Source of the DNA: CAVYXF01 sp963772335
Lineage (GTDB): Bacteria > Pseudomonadota > Alphaproteobacteria > Rhizobiales > Rhodomicrobiaceae
Direction: 5' to 3'
NCBI GenBank assembly: GCA_963772335.1
Contig: CAVYXF010000003.1
Span: 496,001 to 560,000 of the forward strand
Length of the DNA: 64,000 nucleotides
A model generated the notes under the pieces. The model saw only the letters and a program-made list of their open reading frames with translations. It made no database searches and was not told the origin of the DNA. Numbering within the stretch: the stretch's first letter is position 1; each line of letters begins with the position of its first letter. Position numbers and translations under genes: made by a program. Positions 17,464 through 26,500 of the stretch are shown here, one piece after another.

Positions 17464-18678
17464 CTAACGTCCACGCAGGCGCGAAAACAGTTCGTCGGAA
17501 GGATAGGAATCGGCAGGCAGGCCGAGTTTGATCTGCGCCTGCCGGATGCCCTGCCGGGTCTGCAGGCCGAGTTTGCCATCCGCCTCGCCCGCATCGAACC
17601 CCTGCCGGTTGAGAAGCTGCTGCAACTCGCGCACTTCCTGCAGGCCGAAAGTCGGGATGTTGCCCCGGCCTTTGTTGTAAGGCGGTGCACCGGCAAGGCG
17701 GGTCGCGAGATAGGCCGCGGTCGTCGCATAGACCAGGGACTGGTTCCACTGCGTGTAAACGTCGAAATTCTCATAACCCAGAAAGGCGGGGCCAAAGCGC
17801 CCCATCGGCAGGAGCAGCGAGGCCGGCTTATTGTCCGCGGGCAACGGCTTGTCGCCAGCGGCCCTGACGCCCCACTTTACCCACTCGGCACGGGAATGCT
17901 TGATCGCGAGATCGGCCTCCTCCCAGGGCAGCTCGTCCGGGACCAGAACTTCCTGCAGCCAGGGCTCGCCGCGCTTCCAACCATGCGCCTTCAGCAGATT
18001 GGCGGTCGAGGCGATGACATCGGGCTCGCTATGGCGCAGGTCGACCTTGCCGTCGTGGTCGTAGTCCACGCCATATTCGTAATAATGCGTGGCGAGGAAC
18101 TGGGTCTGGCCGATCTCGCCGGCCCAGGCGCCAATCATCTCCTGCGGCGCGAGATCACCCCTGTCGACGATCTTCAACGCGGCCAGCAGCTGGTCGTGGA
18201 ACATCTCTGGTCGGCGGCAGTCATAGGCGAGCGTCGCGAGCGAGCGCAGCGTCGGGTCCTTGCCGCTATTGGCGCCGAAATCCGTCTCCAGCGCCCAGAA
18301 CGCGACGATGACCGGGGCTGGCACGCCATATTCCGCCTCGACCTTGTTGAACAGCGGCTTGAATTTCTGGATGCGCTGGGCGCCTCCCTGGATGCGGTAA
18401 GGTGCCACCATCCGGCCGGAGAACTGCAGGAAACTCTGCGCGAAAACACCTTGCGCGCGATCCTTGCGCACGATCGCCTCGTCGTAATCGACACCACTGA
18501 GCGAGGCTTCGATCGCACGCCGCGAAATGCCGGCGCTCGCCGCCTCACGCTTGAAACCGTCGAGCCAGGCGTCGAAGCTCTGGGTGGGGTTGCAACGCTG
18601 CGCAAAAACCGGTCCGCCGGCGAAAAGCGTGGAAAAGAGCGCTGCCATCCCCGCGAATCTGCAAACAGAAATGCGCAT
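17464..18678 (-). CDS. lytic murein transglycosylase, MltB family, with peptidoglycan-binding domain
   Basis: The ATG at 18678 gives 404 aa with a signal peptide (MRISVCRFAGMAALFSTLFA ... VFAQ). The SLT-like MltB domain spans about 28-320 and contains the catalytic-glutamate motif FWALETDFGANSG, plus GEIGQTQFLATHYYEYGVD. A PG_binding_1 domain follows (about 335-400: LLNRQGFDAGEADGKLG, TRQGIRQAQ). It cleaves glycan strands in the periplasm to form 1,6-anhydromuropeptides during wall turnover. An earlier in-frame start would add 21 residues ahead of the signal peptide and is rejected. Confidence 0.92.
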   Translation of the reverse strand: MRISVCRFAGMAALFSTLFAGGPVFAQRCNPTQSFDAWLDGFKREAASAGISRRAIEASLSGVDYDEAIVRKDRAQGVFAQSFLQFSGRMVAPYRIQGGAQRIQKFKPLFNKVEAEYGVPAPVIVAFWALETDFGANSGKDPTLRSLATLAYDCRRPEMFHDQLLAALKIVDRGDLAPQEMIGAWAGEIGQTQFLATHYYEYGVDYDHDGKVDLRHSEPDVIASTANLLKAHGWKRGEPWLQEVLVPDELPWEEADLAIKHSRAEWVKWGVRAAGDKPLPADNKPASLLLPMGRFGPAFLGYENFDVYTQWNQSLVYATTAAYLATRLAGAPPYNKGRGNIPTFGLQEVRELQQLLNRQGFDAGEADGKLGLQTRQGIRQAQIKLGLPADSYPSDELFSRLRGR

Positions 18679-18910
18679 CAATCGACTGCCTTTCGCCTTC
18701 GTTAACAGACGCCACTTTGCCGCTGAATGCGGCAGCGTCAAGGAAGAACGGGGTGATTAGGCAACTCTCTCGGGGCAACACCGCAGCCTCGGCCCTCAGG
18801 GTGAGGGCAGCTTAAGGGGTACGGGTATGGGGTATCGGCAATCCGTTCTCGTCCTCCCTCGCCCCGACTTCTGCGAATAAGCCCCTCACCCGCCTCGGTT
18901 TTGCCTCGAG

Positions 18911-19057
18911 CCCTCTCCCGCGAGGGGAGAGGGCTCTGCACGCCATCTGACAAGCTCTGCCTCACATCCGCAGGGAACGGCCCTCTCCCCAAAGGCGAAC
19001 GCTTGTCGCTCGCCTTAAAGGCTCACGACCGGAGAGGGCGGACGCCATAAGGCGTCC
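18911..19057. repeat. cluster of extragenic palindromes (CCCTCTCCC family)
   Basis: The 464-bp gap between mltB-like and fdhA genes holds no gene but several hairpins. CCCTCTCCC/GGGGAGAGGG lies at 18911-18933, GCCCTCTCC paired with GGAGAGGGC spans about 18985-19039, and GGACGCC-ATAA-GGCGTCC is at 19040-19057. GGTGAGGG tails are present. It is related to copies at 15173 and 42748. Confidence 0.6.
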
Positions 19058-19142
19058 GGGTGAGGGGGCTTGCAAACTCTCGCTACGAGAGAAGGGACGG
19101 AAGGCAAGACGGAGATGGCCCAATACGGTCTTCTGGGGTCCC

Positions 19143-21908
19143 CTACTCCGCTGCGATTTGGGCGCCGAGGCGCTCCACCCGCGCGGCGCAATATTTGAAC
19201 TCCGGGATCTTGCCGTAGGGGTCGAGCTGCGGGTTGGTGAGCAGGTTCGCCGCCGCCTCGACATAGGCGAACGGCACGAACACCATGTCGTCCTGCAGCG
19301 CCTCGTCGGCCCGCGCCCACAGCTCGATCTCGCCGCGCCGCGTAGTGACACGAACGCGCTCGCCAGCAGCGACGCCGAGCTTGGCAAGGGTGCGCGGGTT
19401 GAGCGCGGCGGTCGGAGCCGGCTCCAGCGCATCGAGATTGGAGGCGCGGCGGGTCATGGCGCCGGTGTGCCAATGTTCGAGCTGGCGGCCGGTGGTGAGC
19501 ACCATCGGGAACTCGGCATCGGGAATTTCCGCAGGATTGACGATTGAAGCCGGCACCAGCCTGGCGCGGCGCGAGGGCGTCGGGAAGCCATCGCCGAACA
19601 CCACGACATTGCCCGGCTTGTCCGGCGCATCGCACGGATAGGTGACGGCGCTCTCGCGCTCCAGCCGCTCCCAGGTGATGTTGTCGAGCGAGGGCATGCC
19701 CAGCTTCATCTCGGCGAACACCTCATGCGGGCCGGCATAGTTCCAGCCGAGCCCCATCCCCTGGGCGATCGCCTGGGTGATCCACCAGTCCTCGCGGGTA
19801 TCGCCTGGCGCATTCAGCGCCTTGCGGCCCATCTGAACCTGGCGGTTGGTGTTGGTGACGGTACCGCTCTTCTCCGGCCAGGCGGTGGCGGGCAGGATGA
19901 CGTCGGCATACATCGCGGTCTCGGTGAGGAAAATGTCCTGCACCACGAGATGATCGAGCCGGGCGAGGCCTTCGCGGGCGTGCGCGGCGTCGGGGTCGGA
20001 CATCGCCGGGTTCTCGCCCATGATGTACATCGCCTTGATCTGGCCGTCATAGGCGGCATTTACGATCTCGACCACGGTCAGGCCGGGGTTGGGATCGAGG
20101 TCGGTGTTCCAGAGCTGCTCGAAGTTCGTGCGAATCTCGTCATTGGCGACCGACTGATAGTCGGGATAGACCATCGGGATCAGGCCGGCGTCGGAGGCGC
20201 CCTGTACGTTGTTCTGGCCGCGCAGCGGATGCAGGCCCGTGCCGGGCCGGCCGACCTGGCCGCAGATCATGGTCAGCGCGATCAGGCAGCGCGAATTGTC
20301 GGTGCCGTGGATGTGCTGGGAGATGCCCATGCCCCAGAACACCATCGCGCGCGAGGCATTGCCCCAGGCGCGGGCGACGTCGCGGATGGTCTCCGGATCG
20401 ATGCCGCAGATCGGCGCCATGGCTTCGGGCGTGTAGGGCTTGAGATGCTCGGCGAGCGCCTCGAAGCCCTCGGTATGGGCCTGGATGTACTGCTTGTCGT
20501 GCAGCCCCTCCGCGACGATCACGTTCATGATCGCGTTCAGCATCGAGACGTCCGAGCCGGGGCGGAACTGCAGCATGTAGGTGGCGTGCTGCTTCATCGC
20601 CTGTCCGCGCGGGTCGGCGACGATCAGCGTCGCGCCGTTCTTGGCGGCCTGCTTGAAATAGGTGGCGGCGACCGGGTGGTTCTCGGTCGGGTTGGCGCCG
20701 ATGATCAGGACCACATCGGCGTTCAGCGCTTCATTAAAGCTTGCCGTCACCGCGCCCGAGCCGATGCCTTCCATCAGTGCCGCGACCGAAGAGGCATGGC
20801 ACAGCCGCGTGCAGTGGTCGACATTGTTGGTCTTGAAGCCGGTGCGCACCAGCTTCTGGAACAGGTAGGCCTCCTCATTGGAGCATTTCGCCGAGCCGAA
20901 GCCGGCGAGCGCGGAAGGGCCGTAGGTGTCGCGCGCTTTCACGAGGCTGGAGGCGGCGAAGTCCAGCGCTTCCTCCCAGGTCGCATCACGGAAATGGGTG
21001 TAGGGGTTGGACGGGTCGACATTCATGCCCTTGGGCGCACCCTCGAGGCGGATCAGCGGCCGCATCAGCCGCTGGGGATGGGTGACGTAGTCGAAGCCGA
21101 AGCGGCCCTTCACGCACAGCCGGTTCTCGTTCGCCGGTCCCTCCCGGCCGTCGACGAAGGCGATACGCTCGTCCTTGATCTTGTAGGTGATCTGGCAGCC
21201 GACGCCGCAATAAGGGCATACGGAATCGACCTCGCGGTCATGCTCGCGCGAGCCCTGCATAGTGGTGAGATCGACGATGGACTTCGGCATCAGCGCCCCG
21301 GTCGGGCAGGCCTGCACGCATTCGCCGCAGGCAACGCAGGTGGAGTCCCCCATCGGGTCGTCGAAGTCGAACACGACCTTAGCGCCGTGGCCGCGGAACG
21401 CCATGCCGATCACATCATTGACCTGCACCTCGCGGCAGGCGCGCACACACAGATTGCAGTGAATGCAGGCATCGAGATTGACCGCCATCGCCGGGTGCGA
21501 AATGTCCGGCTCAGGCATCTCTTGGGGCGGAAAGCGCGATGAGGTGATGCCGAGCTGGTCGGACCAGTGCCAGAAACTGGAGACGCCATCATGGGCCTTG
21601 GGGCGCTCGGGCTGGTCGGCCATGAGCAGTTCCATGACCATATTGCGCGCCTTCTTGGCACGCTCGGTAGTGGTCTTCACCACCATGTCCTTGCCCGGAC
21701 GGCGGATGCAGGACGCGGCGAGCACGCGCTCGCCCTCGATCTCTACCATGCAGGCGCGGCAATTGCCGTCGGCGCGGTAACCAGGCTCGGGCAGCCAGCA
21801 CAGATGCGGGATCTCGATTCCCTCGCGCTTGGCGACCTGCCAGATGGTCTCGCCCGGAGAGGCGGTGACCTGTTTGCCATCGAGCGTGAAGGTGATGGGG
21901 GCTGTCAT
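19143..21908 (-). CDS. fdsA: NAD-dependent formate dehydrogenase alpha subunit (molybdenum)
   Basis: This 921-aa protein starts at ATG 21908 after AGGAGG. The N-terminus is a [2Fe-2S] ferredoxin-like domain (ADGNCRACMVEIEGER), followed by a NuoG-type His/Cys region, two 4Fe-4S motifs (CIHCNLCVRACR, CVACGECVQACP) and the Mo-bisPGD domain with its own cluster (CPYCGVGCQITYKI). The Mo ligand is Cys370 (DHCTRLCHASS), not selenocysteine. It oxidises formate to CO2 in the cytoplasm, passing electrons to the FMN/NAD subunit encoded upstream. It is the last gene of the fds-like operon transcribed leftward; no fdhD or fdsD follows within the gap downstream. Confidence 0.93.
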   Translation of the reverse strand: MTAPITFTLDGKQVTASPGETIWQVAKREGIEIPHLCWLPEPGYRADGNCRACMVEIEGERVLAASCIRRPGKDMVVKTTTERAKKARNMVMELLMADQPERPKAHDGVSSFWHWSDQLGITSSRFPPQEMPEPDISHPAMAVNLDACIHCNLCVRACREVQVNDVIGMAFRGHGAKVVFDFDDPMGDSTCVACGECVQACPTGALMPKSIVDLTTMQGSREHDREVDSVCPYCGVGCQITYKIKDERIAFVDGREGPANENRLCVKGRFGFDYVTHPQRLMRPLIRLEGAPKGMNVDPSNPYTHFRDATWEEALDFAASSLVKARDTYGPSALAGFGSAKCSNEEAYLFQKLVRTGFKTNNVDHCTRLCHASSVAALMEGIGSGAVTASFNEALNADVVLIIGANPTENHPVAATYFKQAAKNGATLIVADPRGQAMKQHATYMLQFRPGSDVSMLNAIMNVIVAEGLHDKQYIQAHTEGFEALAEHLKPYTPEAMAPICGIDPETIRDVARAWGNASRAMVFWGMGISQHIHGTDNSRCLIALTMICGQVGRPGTGLHPLRGQNNVQGASDAGLIPMVYPDYQSVANDEIRTNFEQLWNTDLDPNPGLTVVEIVNAAYDGQIKAMYIMGENPAMSDPDAAHAREGLARLDHLVVQDIFLTETAMYADVILPATAWPEKSGTVTNTNRQVQMGRKALNAPGDTREDWWITQAIAQGMGLGWNYAGPHEVFAEMKLGMPSLDNITWERLERESAVTYPCDAPDKPGNVVVFGDGFPTPSRRARLVPASIVNPAEIPDAEFPMVLTTGRQLEHWHTGAMTRRASNLDALEPAPTAALNPRTLAKLGVAAGERVRVTTRRGEIELWARADEALQDDMVFVPFAYVEAAANLLTNPQLDPYGKIPEFKYCAARVERLGAQIAAE

Positions 21909-21921
21909 AAGGGCTGGCCTC

Positions 21922-22485
21922 CTAATGCGCGTTCGGCATGGGGTGGTGGTGACCGTCATGTCCGGGAAGTGTGGGCATATCGTAGCCGCGCAGCGTCACA
22001 TAGGCATGGCGCTGCTCGGCCGTGAGAATGGGCGCGGTCTCCAGATGGGCCGCGAGGTGGATGCGGCGCAACTCGGCCCGCAGCGCTTCCGCCGCCGCGA
22101 GGCGCTGGCGCAGCATTGCCTTATCGACGGTGCCGGTCTTGAAGGCGGCGTCGATCGCACGCTCCGCTTCGATGAATTGCGCACCGGCGCTGCGGGCGTC
22201 CGCCGCCATGCGCGCGAAAACCGCCTCCACTTTGCTGCGCTGCTCCGCCGTCAGGCCGAGGCGGTCCTGGAGCTGCAGAACGTGCGCCGGGCCGGGATAG
22301 CCGTTCAACTCGGCCGGCTTGGCGAGGCCCCAGCCCTTGCCATCGAGAAGATCGGCGATATCGCGCTCGGACAGCGAGGCAATCGCACGGCTTTCCTCGC
22401 CGGCATAAGGCGACACGGTTTCCGCGCGCCCAGCGGCTGCGAGCCCGGATGCGATGGCGAATGCGAGCAGGAGACGCCGCGTCAC
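21922..22485 (-). CDS. exported Spy/CpxP-like protein with His-rich C-terminus
   Basis: This 187-aa protein starts at GTG 22485, overlapping the TGA stop of the FdsGB gene (translational coupling). A signal peptide covers about residues 1-21 (ASGLAAAGRAE). The mature part is helical with LTAEQRSKVEAVFARMAADAR, and a second LTAEQRHAYVTLRGYD repeat, the LTxxQ-type pattern of Spy/CpxP periplasmic proteins. It ends in a His-rich tail (GHDGHHHPMPNAH). The helices resemble metal- or chaperone-type sensors. It is embedded in a cytoplasmic formate dehydrogenase operon, with 13 bp to fdsA. The function is not known. Confidence 0.8.
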   Translation of the reverse strand: MTRRLLLAFAIASGLAAAGRAETVSPYAGEESRAIASLSERDIADLLDGKGWGLAKPAELNGYPGPAHVLQLQDRLGLTAEQRSKVEAVFARMAADARSAGAQFIEAERAIDAAFKTGTVDKAMLRQRLAAAEALRAELRRIHLAAHLETAPILTAEQRHAYVTLRGYDMPTLPGHDGHHHPMPNAH

Positions 22486-24173
22486 AGCACATCCTCGCGG
22501 AAATATTTGAGCGCGGAGCGGATCGGGTTCGGCGCCGCCTGGCCGAGACCGCAGATGGAAGCGTCGTTCAGGGCCTGAGAGAGCTCGAGCAGCAAAGGCT
22601 CAGGCCAAGCCCCGTTCGCCATCAGCTTGACAGCCTTCTCACAGCCCACCCGGCAGGGCGTGCACTGGCCGCAGCTTTCGTCTTCGAAGAAGGAGAGCAG
22701 ATTCACCGCCACATCCTTAATATTGTCCTGGTCGGACAGGATCACAACCGCATGTGATCCGACGAAACAGCCATATTTCTCCAGCGTGCCGAAATCGAGC
22801 GGCTCATCGCCAAGGCTCGCGGGCAGGATGCCGCCTGAGGGGCCGCCGGGCAGATAGCCTTTGAACGCATGGCCGCCCTCCATGCCGCCGCAGGCCTCGA
22901 TCAGGTCGCGGGCGGTGCTACCAGCGGCGGTTAACACTACGCCGGGATTCTTCACCCGGCCAGAGACCGAATAAGAGCGCAGGCCCTTGGAGCCGTTCTT
23001 GCCTTGGGCGGCGAACCAGTCGGCGCCCTTCTCGACGATATCGCGGACCCACCACAGCGTTTCCACATTGTGGTTGAGGGTGGGGCGGCCGAACAGGCCA
23101 TTCTCGGCGATGTAGGGCGGACGGTGGCGGGGATAGCCGCGCTTGCCCTCGATCGACTCGATCATCGCCAACTCTTCGCCGCAGATATAGGCGCCGGCGC
23201 CGCGCCGCAGATGGAATGTGCAGTGCTTGGTCAGGCCGGTCTTGTCGAGGGCGGCGATCTCGCGGAGGAGGATTTCGCGGACCGCCGGATATTCATCGCG
23301 CAGATAGATGTAGCAGTCACCCGCCTCCACCGCCCAGGCGGCGATCAGGGCGCCTTCGAGCATGCGGTGCGGGTCGCGTTCGAGGAAATAGCGGTCCTTG
23401 AAAGTGCCAGGCTCGCCTTCGTCGGCATTGATGGTCATCAGCCGCGGTGCCTCATAGGAGCGCACGATGGTCCATTTGCGCCCGGCCGGGAAGCCGGCGC
23501 CGCCGAGGCCGCGCAGGCCGGCATCGGAGAGGATCTCGACCAGCTCCTGCGCGGTGCGCTGGCCGGTGAGGCAGGCGGTCAGCAACTGGTAGCCACCCTC
23601 GGCGCGGTAGGCCGCAAGGTCCATGTAATTAGGCACGATGGCATGGCGGCCGGCGCCCGACTTGACGATCTGGATCACGCGCTCGGCTTCGGCGTTGTCG
23701 ACATGGCGCTGGCCGACCTGGCAAACCGGCGCCGACTGGCAGCGGCCCATGCAGGGCGCATGCTGCACGCGCACCTGCATCGGATCGAGCCCAGCCTCGA
23801 GGCCAGCGCGCAGCTTTTCCGCGCCCGCCATAGCGCAGGAGAGCGAATCGCAGACCCGGATGGTGAGCGGAGGAGGCGGCGTTTCGCCTTCCTTCACCAC
23901 GTCAAAATGATGATAGAACGTCGCCACCTCATAGACTGCGGCCATCGGCAGGCGCATCTCGTCGCCGAGCGCCTTCAGATGCGGCGCGGAGAGATGCCCG
24001 TAGCGGTCCTGAATGAGGTGCAAAAACTCGATCAGATGGTCGTGGCGGCGCTCGCGGTCACCTAGCAGGGCGCGAATTTCGCCGAGCGCCTCATGGTCGA
24101 GCTGCCGGCCTTTCGGGCGCGGGCGGGGTTTTGGGCCCCTATCCTTCTTGCCGAAACTGAGGCTCTCGGCCAT
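22482..24173 (-). CDS. fdsB: formate dehydrogenase beta/gamma fusion (FdsG-FdsB, NuoE/NuoF-like)
   Basis: This 563-aa protein starts at ATG 24173 behind GGAGGAAGG. Residues about 20-175 are the thioredoxin-like NuoE/FdsG [2Fe-2S] domain with Cys at CDSLSC and CMGRC. From about 185 the NuoF/FdsB part follows: FMN/NADH-binding GLGGAGFPAGRKW and GAYICGEELAMIESIEG, the SLBB region, and the 4Fe-4S site CGQCTPCRVGC. It takes electrons from the alpha subunit and reduces NAD+. Separate fdsG and fdsB genes are the usual arrangement, so the fusion replaces two subunits. It is the first gene of the operon, and its stop overlaps the next start. Confidence 0.93.
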   Translation of the reverse strand: MAESLSFGKKDRGPKPRPRPKGRQLDHEALGEIRALLGDRERRHDHLIEFLHLIQDRYGHLSAPHLKALGDEMRLPMAAVYEVATFYHHFDVVKEGETPPPPLTIRVCDSLSCAMAGAEKLRAGLEAGLDPMQVRVQHAPCMGRCQSAPVCQVGQRHVDNAEAERVIQIVKSGAGRHAIVPNYMDLAAYRAEGGYQLLTACLTGQRTAQELVEILSDAGLRGLGGAGFPAGRKWTIVRSYEAPRLMTINADEGEPGTFKDRYFLERDPHRMLEGALIAAWAVEAGDCYIYLRDEYPAVREILLREIAALDKTGLTKHCTFHLRRGAGAYICGEELAMIESIEGKRGYPRHRPPYIAENGLFGRPTLNHNVETLWWVRDIVEKGADWFAAQGKNGSKGLRSYSVSGRVKNPGVVLTAAGSTARDLIEACGGMEGGHAFKGYLPGGPSGGILPASLGDEPLDFGTLEKYGCFVGSHAVVILSDQDNIKDVAVNLLSFFEDESCGQCTPCRVGCEKAVKLMANGAWPEPLLLELSQALNDASICGLGQAAPNPIRSALKYFREDVL

Positions 24174-24424
24174 ATCGGTCCTTCCTCCTGGTCCTTATCT
24201 TTTTGCCGCCTCGAAGCCAGCCAGCAAAGGGTGCTCGACACGTGGGATACAATATACATCGGCTTGTCGTGAAACCAAGGCGATCTTACGCAAAAACCGG
24301 CGCACAAGTGAAACAGCCGTCGAGCGGATGGGTTCTTTTATCGCAGCTTGCGGCATCTTGCGTCTGCGCTACCATAGCGTGAGGGCAACGCAAAGAGAAC
24401 GCCCAGCCTCAAGGAGAAGGATCG

Positions 24425-25279
24425 ATGACGCCAGGCCTGTTTCCTCGTGCGGCGCGCCCGTGGGTTGCCGCTCTGCTGCTGCCCCTCATTCTTGCTACGC
24501 CCGCCTTCTGCCAGTCGGACGAGACCTGGAACGGCCTTAAACCGGATATTTTCGCCAATCATGCAATCGCCGAGAACGACGGCCTCCTGGCCATGGATGC
24601 GCCTTACCGCGCCGAGGACGCCGCCGTCGTGCCGATCACTGTCCGCGCGCTGCAGCCCCAGACGGGCGACACGGCAATAAAGGCGATCACGCTCGTGATC
24701 GATGAGAATCCCGCCCCCGTCGCCGCGACCATCAGCTTTGGTCCGGCTGCCGCCACGGCCTCGTTCTCCACCCGGCTCCGGGTGAACGCCTATTCCTATA
24801 TCCGCGCCATTGCCGAGCTGAATGACGGCTCGCTGCATATGATCAAGAAATTCGTCAAGGCCTCGGGCGGCTGCTCCGCGCCGGCGCTGAAAGATGCCGA
24901 CAAGAGCATTGCCGAAATGGGTCAGCTGCGTCTGCGCCAGTTCGCGGCTGACGATCCGGAGGCAAAGGACTATGCCCTCGCCCCGCAGGGCAGCGGGGCG
25001 GTCGAGGCGCAGATCATGATCCGCCATCCGAACTATTCCGGCCTGCAGATGGATCAGGTCACGATGCTCTACATCCCTGCCCGTTTCGTCCATGACCTCG
25101 AGCTGAAGCGCGGCGAAGACCTGGTGTTCAAGATGGAGGGCGGCATCTCGCTCAGCGAGAATCCGAGTTTCCGTTTCACCTTCCGCAAGGAGGGCGACGG
25201 CCCGTTGAGCGTCAAGGCCGAGGACACGCAGCAGAAGGTCTTCGCAAAAAGCTGGCCGGTGGAGCGGGCGGGATCGTAG
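24425..25279 (+). CDS. quinoprotein dehydrogenase-associated SoxYZ-like carrier
   Basis: This 284-aa exported protein begins at ATG 24425 behind AAGGAGAAGG. The signal peptide ends near TPAFCQS. A SoxY-like domain comes first (VVPITVRALQPQTGDT, with Cys150 in the GGCSAP carrier-type motif), then a SoxZ-like domain (EAQIMIRHPNYSGLQMDQVT ... FRFTFRKEGDGPL). Known relatives sit beside PQQ-dependent methanol or alcohol dehydrogenases and are thought to act as periplasmic carriers. Here no quinoprotein gene is adjacent; it is divergent from the formate dehydrogenase operon, with a 251-bp gap (24174-24424) that shows no gene. Confidence 0.88.
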   Translation: MTPGLFPRAARPWVAALLLPLILATPAFCQSDETWNGLKPDIFANHAIAENDGLLAMDAPYRAEDAAVVPITVRALQPQTGDTAIKAITLVIDENPAPVAATISFGPAAATASFSTRLRVNAYSYIRAIAELNDGSLHMIKKFVKASGGCSAPALKDADKSIAEMGQLRLRQFAADDPEAKDYALAPQGSGAVEAQIMIRHPNYSGLQMDQVTMLYIPARFVHDLELKRGEDLVFKMEGGISLSENPSFRFTFRKEGDGPLSVKAEDTQQKVFAKSWPVERAGS

Positions 25280-25333
25280 GAGGCGGGTTGGGCGGACGAG
25301 CGCCCGTTCGCTGCCGCGCCGTTGGCGAGACAG

Positions 25334-25852
25334 ATGCGGCTCGTCGTCCTCATTGGCGCCTCCGGCTCCGGCAAGACGGCCATCGCGGGAACAATCGCGG
25401 CGCGCTTTCCTGACAAGTTCAGCGTATTCCACTTCGATCGGATCGGCGTGCCATCCGCCGAGCAGATGATTGCGGAATATGGATCCGGCGAAGGCTGGCA
25501 GCGGGCAAAAACGTTTGAGTGGATGGCCCGGCTGGGCGCATCACCGACACCGGGCCGGCCGGTCCTCTTCGAGGGGCAGACGCGCCTTTCATTCCTCGCC
25601 GAGGCCGCTGACACAGCCGGCATTGCCTATCTGCCGCTGCTGGTCGACTGCGATGACGACACACGCATGCGGCGGCTGACATTCGAGCGCAGGAAACCGG
25701 AACTCGCCAATTCGACCATGATGGCCTGGGCGCAATATTTGCGCCGCGAAGCGCTCGATCGGGGCTGCGCAATCCTGCACACGTCGCAGATTTCGCTCGA
25801 TGAGAGCGTTGAGCACGTGCTGAAGCTGCTCGATCCTCTCCGGGGTGGCTAG
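25334..25852 (+). CDS. P-loop AAA-type ATPase / kinase-like protein
   Basis: This 172-aa protein starts at ATG 25334 (MRLVVLIGASGSGKTAIA), chosen over a TTG four codons earlier. Walker A is GASGSGKTA. Later VLFEGQTRLSFL and YLPLLVDCDDDTRMRRLTFERRKPEL resemble the lid region of small nucleoside or sugar kinases. No substrate motif is diagnostic. The gene overlaps the 3' end of the convergent DUF1697 gene by 4 bp. Confidence 0.7.
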   Translation: MRLVVLIGASGSGKTAIAGTIAARFPDKFSVFHFDRIGVPSAEQMIAEYGSGEGWQRAKTFEWMARLGASPTPGRPVLFEGQTRLSFLAEAADTAGIAYLPLLVDCDDDTRMRRLTFERRKPELANSTMMAWAQYLRREALDRGCAILHTSQISLDESVEHVLKLLDPLRGG

Positions 25853-26442
25853 CGGCCGCACCGCTCGCCCTTGCTTTGGACTTCCCGCGCTTTTTCACGA
25901 CTCCTAGGCTCGCCCACCCCGGCCATCTCATCTAGCTTCAGCACGGTGCGCCAGTTACGCGTCGTGACCGGGATCTTGCCGAGCGAAGTCACGGCCAGCT
26001 TGGAGCGGCCTGCGCCTTGTGCATAGTAGATCCACAGCACATCAAGGGCTTGCTCCACCTGCTCATCGCCGGCGATTTTGGCGCGAAGCTTCTCGACCGC
26101 ATCCCGGCCGAGCGGCCGTTTCGGTACCATCAGCATGACGAAATTGGGATGCTTCTGCGCAAGCTCGGGAAAGGGATTGCTGTGGACGTAGGCGGACCAT
26201 TCTCGCGCGCTGCGCACGATGACGTCCACCTTGAAGCCGAAATGCTTCTCGATCGCGGCCTCGATCCGCGCTTCCTGGCCTTCCGGCGTTCCCTCGGCCG
26301 TAAAGACCAGATTGCCGCTGTTCACATAGCTGCGCACATCGTTGAGGCCCGATGCGGTGCACAGCTCGCGCAGCGCGCCCATTGCGAGCTTGCGATTCCC
26401 GCCGACGTTTATTCCACGCAGGAGCGCTATGAAGGTGGTCAC
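25849..26442 (-). CDS. DUF1697 domain-containing protein
   Basis: This 197-aa protein begins at GTG 26442 with the DUF1697 signature TTFIALLRGINVGGNRKLAM, followed by RSYVNSGNLVFTAEG and a C-terminal WRTVLKL segment, the length usual for the family. The family is widespread and uncharacterised; the fold is ferredoxin-like by prediction. The same frame stays open upstream of the start, but that part is low-complexity and overlaps mltG's 3' end, so the GTG start is preferred. Confidence 0.85.
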   Translation of the reverse strand: MTTFIALLRGINVGGNRKLAMGALRELCTASGLNDVRSYVNSGNLVFTAEGTPEGQEARIEAAIEKHFGFKVDVIVRSAREWSAYVHSNPFPELAQKHPNFVMLMVPKRPLGRDAVEKLRAKIAGDEQVEQALDVLWIYYAQGAGRSKLAVTSLGKIPVTTRNWRTVLKLDEMAGVGEPRSREKAREVQSKGERCGR

Positions 26443-26500
26443 GTGGGCCCGCCTATTCTTCGCGGGCGGCGAGAGGCCGGCGAGCGAAACGCCTCCGCGC

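Noticed and set aside
19725..21542. 605-codon open frame on the plus strand opposite fdsA
   Set aside because: It is antisense to a gene with clear Fe-S and Mo-cofactor motifs, and is rich in His/Arg/Gly as expected for a GC-rich shadow frame.
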